Assembly (NCBI GenBank): GCA_016869415.1
Contig: VGEI01000115.1
Location: 1-9,474 of the forward strand
Source of the DNA: Alphaproteobacteria bacterium
Lineage (GTDB): Bacteria > Pseudomonadota > Alphaproteobacteria > CACIAM-22H2
Direction of reading: 5' to 3'
DNA length: 9,474 nt
The number at the start of each line of letters is the position of its first letter. Positions within the stretch are counted from its first letter, which is position 1. The notes under the pieces were generated by a model. It saw only the letters and a program-made list of their open reading frames with translations. It was not told where the DNA came from and searched no databases. The translations under genes were made by a program, and so were the position numbers. Of the stretch, positions 1 through 6,896 are shown piece after piece.

Positions 1-1188
1 GCGCACCGAGCCGCGCGCAATCTGCACCGCGAGGCGGGCGATGCCGACGGCTAGCACGCTGAACAGGGTGGCGCGGATGACGAAGAGCGGCCCGCCGTCG
101 GAGTGGAAGATCCAGGCGGCAAAGACGACGACGATGTAGAGAATGGCGGCGACGTGCCAGTACTCGGCGAGGAAGCGCTGCGTTCCCCTGATGGCGTCGG
201 AAGGGGGCGCCTCGGCCTCCTCGCCGGGCTGCACGCGGCGCGGGGCGAGGATCGCCTCGGCGACCGCTGCCCGGTTCTGCAGGATGAGCATCACCGCAAG
301 CAAGCCGACGGTCACGCCGAGCAGGTTGAGCAGGAAGCGGTGCCCGCCCTGTGGCACGCCGACCAGCAGCGCCGCCTCGGCGATGAAGTAGCCGTAGACC
401 GCGATGCTGGCGATGCGCCGCGCCCAGACATAGAGGTAGGCCGCGGTCTCGTCGCTGAGCCGCAGCGGCCGCAGGCTCGCCGCCTGCGGCACGAGCAGGG
501 CGCCGACGGCCAGCATGACGGCGCGGGCGATCAGGTTGGCGTTGATCAGGGCCAGCGCCACCAGCCCTGCGGTGCGGCTCGGATCGCTCAAGGTCAGCGC
601 CCCGAAGGCCACGACGGCGAAGACCAGGACCGGGATGGCCTGCAGTAGCGCGAACAGCGCCGCATAGGGCAGCCGCGCCCAGCGCCCGGCGATGTGCCGG
701 GTCTCGACCCAGCGCCGCGCCCTGGCGAGCAGCACCTTGGCCGCGTACTCGGCGATCCAGCCGGCCAGCAGGACGCCGATGACGGTGGCGAAGATCTCGA
801 TCAGACGCCGGCGGTTGCGCTCGTCGCCCAGCTCGGCCTGGAGCGCGGCATAGGCCTCGGGCGCGTCGGCGATGAGGGCGGCGGCGCCGAGCAGCGCCTG
901 GCCGATATCCGCCACCTCCTCCGACAGAGTCTCGAGGAGGCGCGAGGCCATGCGCTGCTGGACTAGCGGGATGGGCGGCTCGGTCCGCCTCTGCGCCTCG
1001 ACCAGGCCGCGCAGCTGCCTGAGGAACCTGTCGCGCTCCTCGGGATTCTCCAGCGTCGCCAGCAGGCGCTCGAGGTCGGAGGCGGTGAGCGCCGCGGCCT
1101 TCGACGAGACGTCCTGGGCGCCGGCCGGTGGCAGGGCGAGAGCCAGGAGGGGAAGCGCCACGACGAGGCGCCAGAGGAACCGGATCAT
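1..1188 (-). CDS. Probable large MscS-type mechanosensitive channel, N-terminal part (3' end beyond window)
   Basis: I translated this frame directly from the complement. It runs without a stop from an ATG at 1188-1186 to the window edge, giving 396 codons with the C-terminus missing. Residues 1-24 look like a signal peptide (basic MIRFLWR start, hydrophobic core, AGA before QD). A charged, helical, probably periplasmic stretch follows (about 27-125). Then come about seven hydrophobic segments near 129-148, 174-198, 206-234, 259-278, 284-304, 343-361 and 367-390. A signal peptide, an extracytoplasmic helical domain and many membrane helices match the N-terminal half of large MscS relatives such as YbiO or MscK. 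The diagnostic pore helix and beta domain would lie to the left of base 1, so the family call is inference. The gene starts 34 bases after the BtuF-like gene on the same strand and may be co-transcribed. No good Shine-Dalgarno is visible. Alternative: another polytopic membrane protein. Confidence 0.6.
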   Translation of the reverse strand, partial: MIRFLWRLVVALPLLALALPPAGAQDVSSKAAALTASDLERLLATLENPEERDRFLRQLRGLVEAQRRTEPPIPLVQQRMASRLLETLSEEVADIGQALLGAAALIADAPEAYAALQAELGDERNRRRLIEIFATVIGVLLAGWIAEYAAKVLLARARRWVETRHIAGRWARLPYAALFALLQAIPVLVFAVVAFGALTLSDPSRTAGLVALALINANLIARAVMLAVGALLVPQAASLRPLRLSDETAAYLYVWARRIASIAVYGYFIAEAALLVGVPQGGHRFLLNLLGVTVGLLAVMLILQNRAAVAEAILAPRRVQPGEEAEAPPSDAIRGTQRFLAEYWHVAAILYIVVVFAAWIFHSDGGPLFVIRATLFSVLAVGIARLAVQIARGSVR

Positions 1189-1222
1189 GCGGCCGGGACT
1201 CTATCGCGCGGGCGCCGGCCTG

Positions 1223-2140
1223 TCAGCCGCGCACCCAGGCGTTGCCGTGGTGGTCGGGGGCGATGTGCGCGGGATGCAGCATCTCCGCCAAAATCTCCAG
1301 CGAGTCCGCCAGGCGCGGGCCCGGCCGGTTGAAATACTGGTTGCCGTCGGTGAGATAGACTTGGGACTCGCGCACGGCGCGCAGGGCCCGCCACTCGGGC
1401 TTTGCGGTCAGCGCCGGCATCTCGGCAAGGCAGCGGGCGATGTCGAAGCCGCAGGGCAGCACGACGACGACATCGGGGTCGGCGGCGGCGAGCTCCCCGA
1501 GTGTCAGCCACGGCGAATGCTTGCCCGCTTCGCCGAACAGGTTCTTGCCACCGGCCAGGGCCACCAGTTCCGGCATCCAGTTGCCGGCGGCCATCAGCGG
1601 CTCGATCCATTCGATGCAGGCGACACGGGGCTTCGGCAGGGACGCCGTCTTGCCGGCGACCGCGGCGATGCGCTGCTTCATCGAGGCGACGAGGGCGGCA
1701 CCGGCATCGACGCGGCCGATGGCCGCGGCGACGCGTTCGATATCGGCGAAGACGTCGACGAGAGCGTCGGGCCGCAGCGAGACGATTTCAGGCCGGGTGC
1801 CGGTCCACTCTGCAAGGGCCGCCACCACGTCATGCTCCGACACGGCGCAGACCTCGCATTGGGTCTGTGTCACGATGAGATCGGGCTTGAGTCCGCGCAA
1901 GCGCTCGGCCTCGACCGTGTAGATGGAAAGGGCCTGTTCCAGCAGGCGCTTGACGTCGCGGTCGATCTCGCCGCTCGGCCGGGAGGTGTCGAGCTTGGGC
2001 GCGGTGACCGCCGGCAGATCGGCGACATCGGACGGGAAATCGCATTCATGGCTGCGCGCCACCAGCCGGTCGCGCGCCCCAAGCGCGCAGACGATCTCCG
2101 TGGCGCTGGCCAGCAGCGAGGCGATTCGCGGGCCCGTCAT
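1223..2140 (-). CDS. BtuF-like (TroA-fold) cobalamin-binding-type protein without signal peptide
   Basis: A 305-residue protein of the TroA/BtuF periplasmic-binding superfamily, usually annotated as cobalamin-binding protein. Seen: the N-terminal strand and helix RIASLLASATEIVCALG at 5-21; SHECDFP at 30-36; LKPDLIVTQ at 84-92; the pair C95-x-x-C98; GNWMPELVALAGG at 186-198, matching the BtuF second-domain motif; and DPDVVVVLPCGFD at 221-233. The ATG at 2140 is preferred because GAGAGG/AGGAG lies directly upstream and the fold begins at residue 5. The in-frame start at 2206 would add 22 residues that contain no signal peptide and would run through the divergent promoter region. Classical BtuF is exported and feeds BtuCD. 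Neither an export signal nor partner permease or ATPase genes are present here. It is probably the first gene of a minus-strand unit with the MscS-like gene. The ligand is uncertain, because the cysteines could bind a metal or heme instead of B12. Confidence 0.8.
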   Translation of the reverse strand: MTGPRIASLLASATEIVCALGARDRLVARSHECDFPSDVADLPAVTAPKLDTSRPSGEIDRDVKRLLEQALSIYTVEAERLRGLKPDLIVTQTQCEVCAVSEHDVVAALAEWTGTRPEIVSLRPDALVDVFADIERVAAAIGRVDAGAALVASMKQRIAAVAGKTASLPKPRVACIEWIEPLMAAGNWMPELVALAGGKNLFGEAGKHSPWLTLGELAAADPDVVVVLPCGFDIARCLAEMPALTAKPEWRALRAVRESQVYLTDGNQYFNRPGPRLADSLEILAEMLHPAHIAPDHHGNAWVRG

Positions 2141-2168
2141 ACTCCTCTCATACGCCGATTCGCCGTGT

Positions 2169-2200
2169 TTGACAGAGCCTACACCGGGCCGCCATATAGG
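2169..2200 (+). promoter_or_regulatory. Sigma-70-like promoter candidate for the ABC transporter/FAD operon
   Basis: A perfect TTGACA -35 box lies at 2169-2174. An A/T-rich CCATATAGG follows in an otherwise GC-rich gap. A -10 read as CATATA (2193-2198) gives an 18-base spacer. Read as TATAGG (2195-2200) the spacer is 20 bases, which is long. Either places transcription start about 25-30 bases before the ATG at 2233. It lies in the 92-base divergent gap between the BtuF-like gene and the transporter operon. No terminator or riboswitch-sized structure fits in this gap. Confidence 0.45.
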
Positions 2201-2206
2201 CCTCAA
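2178..2206 (-). promoter_or_regulatory. Weak promoter candidate for the BtuF-like gene
   Basis: Read on the minus strand, TTGAGG (2206-2201) is followed after 17 bases by TGTAGG (2183-2178), about 38 bases upstream of the ATG at 2140. The -35 matches consensus at 4 of 6 positions and the -10 at only 3 of 6. It interleaves with the plus-strand promoter candidate in the same gap. The site is by eye only, and no operator-like palindrome was recognised. Confidence 0.2.
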
Positions 2207-2232
2207 GCCAAGAAACTTCCGGGGTTAACGCC

Positions 2233-3267
2233 ATGAAGCTCCTCCGTCTTGCCGTCGCCGCCGTCGCTCTGCTTGCCCTCGATGCCGCCGCCGCCGAGGC
2301 GCAGCAGCTGCAGAAGATCTCTGTCGGCCTGCTCCGCCTGTCCTCGTCGGGTGCGGTGTTCATCGCCCGGGAGAAGGGTTATTTCCGCGAGCAGGGGCTC
2401 GACGCCGACCTGAAGATCATGACCGCCGCACAGCAGGTGCCGGTCGCCGTGACGTCAGGGGATGCCGATTTCGGTGTCACCGGCCTCACTGCCGGCTTCT
2501 TCAACCTGGCCGGCCGCGGCGCCCTCAAGATCGTCGGCGCCCAGAGCCGCGAGGAGAAAGGCTATCAGCTCAACGCCTACATGGTGACCAACAAGGCGGC
2601 CGAGGGCGGTTTCAACTCGCTCAAGGATTTCGCCGGCAAGCGGCTTGCCGTTACCACGACGGGCTCGACCTTCCATTACTCGATCGGCATCCTCGCCGCG
2701 AAATACGGCTTCGACGTCAAGAGTGTCACGCTGGTGCCGCTGCAGTCGCTGCCCAACATGGCCGCCGCCTTCAAGGGCGGGCAGGTCGACGCGACCATCG
2801 CCCCGGTCACCGTGGCGCGCCAGCTCGAGGCCGAGGGGGCGGGCAGGATCATCGGTTGGGTGGGCGACGAGACGCCCTGGCAGCTCGGCGCGCTGTTCAC
2901 CAGCCCGAAGGCGATCGCCGAGAGGCGCAGCACGGTGGAGAAGTTCGTGCGCGCCTACGCCAAGGGAGCGCACGACTACCACGTCGCCTTCAACGCCCGC
3001 GATATGACCAAACCCGCGGGGGCTCAGGAGGTGCGCGGCCCTGGTTACGACGAGGCCATCGGCATCCTCGCCAAAGCGCTGGAGCAGCCGGCCGAGCGCG
3101 TGCGCGTCGGCCTGCCCTATGTCGATGCCGAGGCGCGGCTCAATGTCGGCGACGTCTACAACCAGGTCGCCTTCTGGCAGAGCCAGGCCCTGGTCGACCG
3201 CACTGTGGACGCCAGGGCGATCCTCGACCTCTCCTTCGTCAAGGGGCACTTCAACGTCCCGCGCTGA
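2233..3267 (+). CDS. ABC transporter substrate-binding protein, NitT/TauT/SsuA (NMT1-like) family
   Basis: A 344-residue secreted binding protein, expected to capture a small organic solute in the periplasm and deliver it to the membrane components encoded next. A typical Sec signal peptide spans residues 1-23 (MKLLR, then an Ala/Val/Leu core, AEA before QQ). The mature part shows the hallmarks of the NMT1/SsuA-like type II binding fold: GYFREQGLDADL early, GDADFGVTG, a GKRLAVTTTGST stretch introducing the second lobe, and GGQVDATIAPV. The length is usual for the family. Members bind taurine, alkanesulfonates, nitrate, pyrimidines or other heterocycles, and the sequence does not tell me which. 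It is the first gene of the operon, 13 bases upstream of the ATPase. The upstream GGGG at 2221-2224 is only a modest ribosome-binding site, but the start is fixed well by the signal peptide. Confidence 0.88.
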   Translation: MKLLRLAVAAVALLALDAAAAEAQQLQKISVGLLRLSSSGAVFIAREKGYFREQGLDADLKIMTAAQQVPVAVTSGDADFGVTGLTAGFFNLAGRGALKIVGAQSREEKGYQLNAYMVTNKAAEGGFNSLKDFAGKRLAVTTTGSTFHYSIGILAAKYGFDVKSVTLVPLQSLPNMAAAFKGGQVDATIAPVTVARQLEAEGAGRIIGWVGDETPWQLGALFTSPKAIAERRSTVEKFVRAYAKGAHDYHVAFNARDMTKPAGAQEVRGPGYDEAIGILAKALEQPAERVRVGLPYVDAEARLNVGDVYNQVAFWQSQALVDRTVDARAILDLSFVKGHFNVPR

Positions 3268-3280
3268 ACGCGGCTGAACC

Positions 3281-4051
3281 GTGGAACTGGTCGTCGAGGG
3301 GGTGAGCCACCGCTACGGCGAGGTGGTGGCGCTCGAAGGCATCGATCTCGAGGTGCGCGAAGGCGAGACGCTGGCCCTCATCGGCCCGTCGGGCTGCGGC
3401 AAGTCGACCTTGCTCGGTATCATGGGCGGCATCCTGCAGGCGACCGGCGGCCGGGTACGTGTCCGCGGCGAGGCACCGGTGGGCTCGCTCAACCCGCAGA
3501 CCTATATCTTCCAGGATTTCGCCCTGCTGCCCTGGCGCACGGTCGAAGGCAACGTGGCGCTGGCCCTCGAACATCACCGCCTGCAAGGCGACGAGATGGA
3601 ACGGCGCATTGCCGACGTCCTGCAGCGCACCGGCTTGAGCGAATTCCGCCATGCGTTTCCGAAGCAGCTCTCCGGCGGCATGCGCCAGCGCGTCGGTATA
3701 GCCCGGGCGCTGGCCGTGCGCCCGGCCATCCTGCTGATGGACGAGCCGCTCTCCGCTCTCGACGCCCAGACGCGCGAACTGCTGATGGAGGATTTCCTCG
3801 CTCTCTGGCTGCGCGAGCGCATCACCGCGGTCTATGTGACGCATAATCTGCAGGAAGCGCTACGCCTCGCCGACCGGGTCTGCGTGCTCTCGCGCCGGCC
3901 CGGCCGCGTGCGTGAGATGGTCTCGATCGACATGCTGCAGGCTGAGCGCGCCACACCGGCGGCCCAGGCGCACCTTGCGCGCCTTCACGATCGCCTGTGG
4001 GGATTGATCAAAGCCGAGGCGCAGGTCGCCGAGCGCGAGGTCGTGGCGTGA
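3281..4051 (+). CDS. ABC transporter ATP-binding protein, NitT/TauT/SsuB family
   Basis: A 256-residue cytoplasmic ATPase that powers the importer. All motifs are present: Walker A GPSGCGKST at 35-43, Q-loop glutamine at 78 (FQDFALLPWRT, typical of the SsuB/TauB/NrtD group), signature LSGGMRQR at 130-137, Walker B ILLMDEP at 150-156, D-loop SALD at 158-161, and switch histidine H188 in YVTHN. The length is normal and no regulatory extension is present. Translation starts at a GTG 13 bases after the binding-protein stop. The frame then ends inside the permease start (GTGA overlap), so the two membrane-complex subunits are probably translationally coupled. Confidence 0.95.
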   Translation: MELVVEGVSHRYGEVVALEGIDLEVREGETLALIGPSGCGKSTLLGIMGGILQATGGRVRVRGEAPVGSLNPQTYIFQDFALLPWRTVEGNVALALEHHRLQGDEMERRIADVLQRTGLSEFRHAFPKQLSGGMRQRVGIARALAVRPAILLMDEPLSALDAQTRELLMEDFLALWLRERITAVYVTHNLQEALRLADRVCVLSRRPGRVREMVSIDMLQAERATPAAQAHLARLHDRLWGLIKAEAQVAEREVVA

Positions 4052-4836
4052 GCGACACGCGCGACGTTCCCTTCCGCGGCGGCGGTTTTGTCGTCGTGCC
4101 CAAGCGCGGGGCAGCCGTTGCTGCCTTCGTGCTGCTCATCGCGTTGTGGGAAGTCTCGGTGCGTTTCGGCTGGATCAGCCCGATCTTCCTGCCCTCGCCG
4201 GGCAGCATCGTGCAGGCCTTCGTCGAGCTCGTCTCCAGCGGCACCCTTTGGAAACACATTGGCCAGTCGCTGCACCGCTTGGCCTTCGGCTGGTCCATCG
4301 GCACGCTGGGCGGTCTCGCCCTCGGCTTCGCCATCGGCGTCTGGTCGCTCTCCCGCGCCGTCGGTCTGCCGCTGGTCTCCGCCCTGTTCCCCATCCCCAA
4401 GATTGCACTGCTGCCGCTGCTCATCCTCTGGCTGGGGATCGGCGAGTCCTCCAAGGTGGCGACCATCGCACTCGGTGTCTTCTTCCCCACGGCCATCGCC
4501 ACCTTCAGCGCCATCGATGGCGTGCCGCGCAACCTCATCCGCATGGGCCAGAGCTTCAACCTCCCGGCGGCTGACGTGCTGCGCAAGATCGTGCTGCCCG
4601 GCGCCCTGCCCGGGATCCTCGCTGGCTTCCGCATCACCGCCTCGATCGGCCTCATCCTGCTGGTCTCGGCGGAGATGATCGGCGCCGAGTACGGAATCGG
4701 CGCCTTCATCCTGCAGGCCGGCAATCTGATGCAGACCGACCAGCTGCTGGCCGGCGTGGTCATGCTTTCGGTTCTCGGCCTACTCATCGGCACCGGCCTG
4801 ACGCGGCTCGAACGTTGGCTGCTCAGATGGCGATAG
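4048..4836 (+). CDS. ABC transporter permease, NitT/TauT/SsuC family
   Basis: A 262-residue inner-membrane permease of the BPD_transp_1 type. I chose the GTG at 4048, which overlaps the ATPase stop as GTGA. The in-frame GTG at 3997 would add 17 basic residues encoded inside the ATPase gene. Hydrophobic segments lie at roughly 22-41, 78-100, 105-130, 134-155, 190-212 and 230-252, giving about six helices. The cytoplasmic EAA-type loop that docks the ATPase is the stretch around 157-190, with SFNLPAADVLRKIVLPGALP matching the SsuC/TauC pattern (glycine, then I-x-LPGALP). FLPSPGSIVQAF near the N-terminus is also typical of the family. It presumably acts as a homodimer with the preceding ATPase and binding protein. 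The 3' end overlaps the FAD oxidoreductase start by 10 bases. Confidence 0.93.
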   Translation: MSDTRDVPFRGGGFVVVPKRGAAVAAFVLLIALWEVSVRFGWISPIFLPSPGSIVQAFVELVSSGTLWKHIGQSLHRLAFGWSIGTLGGLALGFAIGVWSLSRAVGLPLVSALFPIPKIALLPLLILWLGIGESSKVATIALGVFFPTAIATFSAIDGVPRNLIRMGQSFNLPAADVLRKIVLPGALPGILAGFRITASIGLILLVSAEMIGAEYGIGAFILQAGNLMQTDQLLAGVVMLSVLGLLIGTGLTRLERWLLRWR

Positions 4837-6134
4837 AGATCCCCGCCACACGCATCGTCCGCCGCGAGACGGGCGCGGCGAAGCGCCTCTACGCCGATCT
4901 CTGCGTGCTCGGCTCGGGCATTTCCGGTATCTCGGCTGCATTGGAGGCAGCGGAGCTCGGCCGGCGTGTGGTGCTGGTCGATTCCGGACCGCAGCTCGGC
5001 GGCCAGTCCACGGGCGCGATCATCGGGACCTTCTGCGGCCTCTATGCCAACGGTCCCAATCCACGCCTGGTCACTCACGGTATCGCGGACGCGCTCCTAC
5101 GCGATCTCAAAGCCTCGGGTGACGCCTTCGACAAGGTGAGTGCCCGCAACACGGTCATTGTCATGTACCGGGTGACGGCGCTGCAGCGCTGGATCGAGGA
5201 GGCGGTGCGGCGGGCCGGCATCTCGGTGGTGCTGGGCGCCAATCTCACCAACGTGCGGCACGACGGCAGGCGCCTGACCGCGGTCGAGCTGGCCACGCGC
5301 TACGGCACCCTCGAGCTCGAAGCCACCGGCTTCGTCGACGCCTCGGGCGATGCGGCCCTGGCCTGGAATGCCGGCCTCGCCTGCCGCGAGACGGAGGTAC
5401 CGGTCTACGGCACCATCATGTGCACCCTCGAAGGGGCCGATCACGACGCCCTCAACGCGCTCGGCCTCCAGGCCATCCACAAACGGCTGGAGGAGACGGC
5501 GGAGCATTACGGGCTGGTGCGCCATGACGGTTTCGTCTTCGCGCCACCCCCAGGGGCTCAGCAGGGGGGTGACGAGGTGCTGGTCAACATGACCCATATT
5601 GAGACGCCAATGGATGCTATTGGCATGAGTCGCACCCTTCTCAACGGCCGCGCTCAGGTCGACCGGCTGCTGGGTTTCCTGCGCGCCGAATTTCCCAAGG
5701 TCTTCGCAGCGGCGCGGGTGCGTGCCTATGGTCTCCCCGGCATCCGACAGACGCGGAGCATCGTTGGCGCCTACCAGCTCACTCTCGACGACGTTCGCTC
5801 GGAGAAGCGTTTCGCCGACACGATCGCCCGCTGCTCCTGGCCAGTGGAGTTCCACGACCGGCCGGAGGGTGTGTACTGGGAGCAGTTCGGCGACAGCCAC
5901 ATGCACTATGTGCCGCTGCGCAGCCTGGTCCACGCCGACGCCGACAACCTGGTCGCCACCGGGCGCTGCATCGACGCCGACCCTCTGGCGCTCTCCTCGG
6001 TGCGGGTCATGGGTCCGTGCATCGCCATGGGGGCGGCGGCGGCCCACGCGCTCGACCTCGCCGGTTCAGGCTCGGCGCACCAGATCGATGTCGGGGCGCT
6101 GCAGAATCGTTTGAAGGCCAATCTCGAAAATTAG
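4827..6134 (+). CDS. FAD-dependent oxidoreductase, PF12831 (FAD_oxidored) type, operon-linked to ABC importer
   Basis: A 435-residue flavoprotein with no signal peptide, so probably cytoplasmic. The FAD-binding Rossmann motif is G29-S-G31-I-S-G34, with an acidic residue at the end of the second strand (D52) and GGQ at 58-60. The C-terminal FAD-closing region reads NLVATGRCIDADPLALSSVR, then a VMGPCIAMG stretch. This closely resembles the GRCIS-A-x-x-ALGSVRVM pattern I know from PF12831 proteins, which are often mis-annotated as xanthan lyase. There is no CxxC cluster, so no iron-sulfur site as in heterodisulfide reductase HdrA. The ATG at 4827 overlaps the permease end by 10 bases. An in-frame TTG at 4815 is a less likely start. 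Being last in the transporter operon implies that it oxidises or reduces the imported molecule or a downstream product. The real substrate is unknown. Confidence 0.85.
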   Translation: MAIEIPATRIVRRETGAAKRLYADLCVLGSGISGISAALEAAELGRRVVLVDSGPQLGGQSTGAIIGTFCGLYANGPNPRLVTHGIADALLRDLKASGDAFDKVSARNTVIVMYRVTALQRWIEEAVRRAGISVVLGANLTNVRHDGRRLTAVELATRYGTLELEATGFVDASGDAALAWNAGLACRETEVPVYGTIMCTLEGADHDALNALGLQAIHKRLEETAEHYGLVRHDGFVFAPPPGAQQGGDEVLVNMTHIETPMDAIGMSRTLLNGRAQVDRLLGFLRAEFPKVFAAARVRAYGLPGIRQTRSIVGAYQLTLDDVRSEKRFADTIARCSWPVEFHDRPEGVYWEQFGDSHMHYVPLRSLVHADADNLVATGRCIDADPLALSSVRVMGPCIAMGAAAAHALDLAGSGSAHQIDVGALQNRLKANLEN

Positions 6135-6164
6135 CGCAGTCGCCGGCGCTTGTTGTGAGCTGGA

Positions 6165-6180
6165 CCTTTCGCGTGAAAGG
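6165..6180. terminator. Stem-loop between convergent genes, possible bidirectional terminator
   Basis: CCTTTC and GAAAGG form a perfect six-pair stem around a GCGT loop. It lies 30 bases after the FAD oxidoreductase stop and 4 bases beyond the PAS protein stop on the other strand. Location at a convergent junction suggests a terminator. No T-run follows on either strand, so intrinsic termination is not certain. Confidence 0.3.
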
Positions 6181-6184
6181 CCGG

Positions 6185-6712
6185 TCAGCGCTCCCGGCTG
6201 TCCGCTCCAACCGATCCGCCGTCCTCGCCGGCCGGTAGATCCACGCGCACATAGCACGCCAGGATCATGTCGACGTTCCGGCCGTCGCTGGCCAGCGGCA
6301 GAGCGAGGCGCTGCATGCGGACGAAGTCGTTCTGGTGCGTCCACATCTGGTTCTCCCAGTAGTGGGCAATACGCTCCGTGGCGACCTGCGACAGGGCCGC
6401 GTTCAGCCGGGCCTTGAACTCGGGCTTGATGAACTCGTCGAAGAAGCGGCCGGCCGGATTTAGGCCGATGACGTCGACCATCAGTTCCCCCATCAGGCGG
6501 ATGCGAAACCGCGGACCTTCGGCCGTCGCCACGACCTCGTAGATCGCCAGGTTCTTGGTGAGACGCGGGATGTGAGTCACCGGGTCGATGTGCTGGCGGC
6601 CCGGCAGCAGCCCAAGCGGCGCCGAGCGGCGCCAGTGCGCATAGACCTCGCGGAACGCCGGATCGCTTGCCTCGGCGGGCAGCTCAGGCAAGCGGATCGG
6701 CTGGCTTTGCAC
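6185..6712 (-). CDS. PAS_5-family (PF07310-like) single-domain protein
   Basis: A 175-residue soluble protein that is almost entirely one PAS-type domain, as in the small PAS_5 proteins common in alphaproteobacteria. Family-like features are HWRR at 27-30, LPGRQHIDPVTHIPRL near 36-51, the RIRLMGE strand near 70-76, GRFFDEF near 88-94, and a C-terminal strand pair LPLASDGRNVDMILACY. No kinase, GGDEF, helix-turn-helix or membrane segment is attached, so it may be a sensor or ligand-binding module acting through a partner. The ligand is unknown. The start is a GTG at 6712. The nearby ATG at 6722 is out of frame, and no strong ribosome-binding site is seen. It is convergent with the FAD oxidoreductase and divergent from the molybdenum enzyme gene, so it is probably transcribed alone. 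Confidence 0.8.
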   Translation of the reverse strand: MQSQPIRLPELPAEASDPAFREVYAHWRRSAPLGLLPGRQHIDPVTHIPRLTKNLAIYEVVATAEGPRFRIRLMGELMVDVIGLNPAGRFFDEFIKPEFKARLNAALSQVATERIAHYWENQMWTHQNDFVRMQRLALPLASDGRNVDMILACYVRVDLPAGEDGGSVGADSRER

Positions 6713-6896
6713 GGCGTCTCATGGATGAAGGTAGGTCCATGCCCTGCGTCAGCGATGGTTAACGGCTTTGCTGGCAGCGGATGGTAGAGACACTCACGCC
6801 GCCGGGTAATTCAACCTCCACGGGCAGCTTGGCGCTCGCAGCGATGTGACCGGCCTGCCGGATGCACCGCACCGTGACCGCCTCTATATTTCCCGC
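6713..6896. other. Divergent intergenic region between PAS_5 and molybdopterin oxidoreductase genes
   Basis: 184 bases that must hold the promoters of both flanking genes. On the plus side, the only clear A/T-rich hexamer is TATATT just before the ATG. On the minus side I see no convincing promoter boxes. No tRNA, long inverted repeat or small open frame with a ribosome-binding site was found. The molybdenum enzyme frame is open upstream to a GTG at 6846, but those 17 extra residues look non-homologous. Confidence 0.5.
6885..6890 (+). promoter_or_regulatory. -10-like box immediately upstream of the molybdopterin oxidoreductase ATG
   Basis: TATATT matches TATAAT at 5 of 6 positions and ends 6 bases before the ATG at 6897. 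Transcription would start about at the A of the ATG, giving a leaderless or nearly leaderless mRNA. This fits the absence of any Shine-Dalgarno there. The -35 region about 17 bases upstream (6862-6867, ATGCAC) is a poor match, which limits confidence. Confidence 0.35.

Noticed and set aside
103..648. Plus-strand open frame of 181 codons in the left end
   Set aside because: Highly charged, repetitive Asp/Gly/Arg/Gln composition and antisense to a continuous membrane-protein frame with a signal peptide and regular hydrophobic segments.
2141..2232. Possible cobalamin riboswitch upstream of the BtuF-like gene
   Set aside because: The gap is only 92 bases, too short for a full cobalamin riboswitch, and no B12-box-like sequence was recognised.
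872..2236. Long plus-strand open frame (454 codons)
   Set aside because: It lies antisense to the BtuF-like and MscS-like genes, shows no recognisable domain, and is rich in Arg/Gly/Ala/Asp as expected of a GC-rich shadow frame. The minus-strand products have clear family motifs.
2455..3249. Minus-strand frame of 264 codons
   Set aside because: Antisense shadow of the substrate-binding protein, with no motif and no ribosome-binding site.
3265..3280. Possible frameshift or missing gene between binding protein and ATPase
   Set aside because: The 13-base gap is normal operon spacing and both proteins are full length.
4008..5078. Minus-strand frame of 356 codons
   Set aside because: It spans the permease and the start of the FAD gene in antisense, with a low-complexity Arg/Pro/Ser/Met composition and no family features.
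5097..6047. Minus-strand frame of 316 codons
   Set aside because: Antisense shadow of the FAD oxidoreductase, whose FAD motifs are unambiguous.
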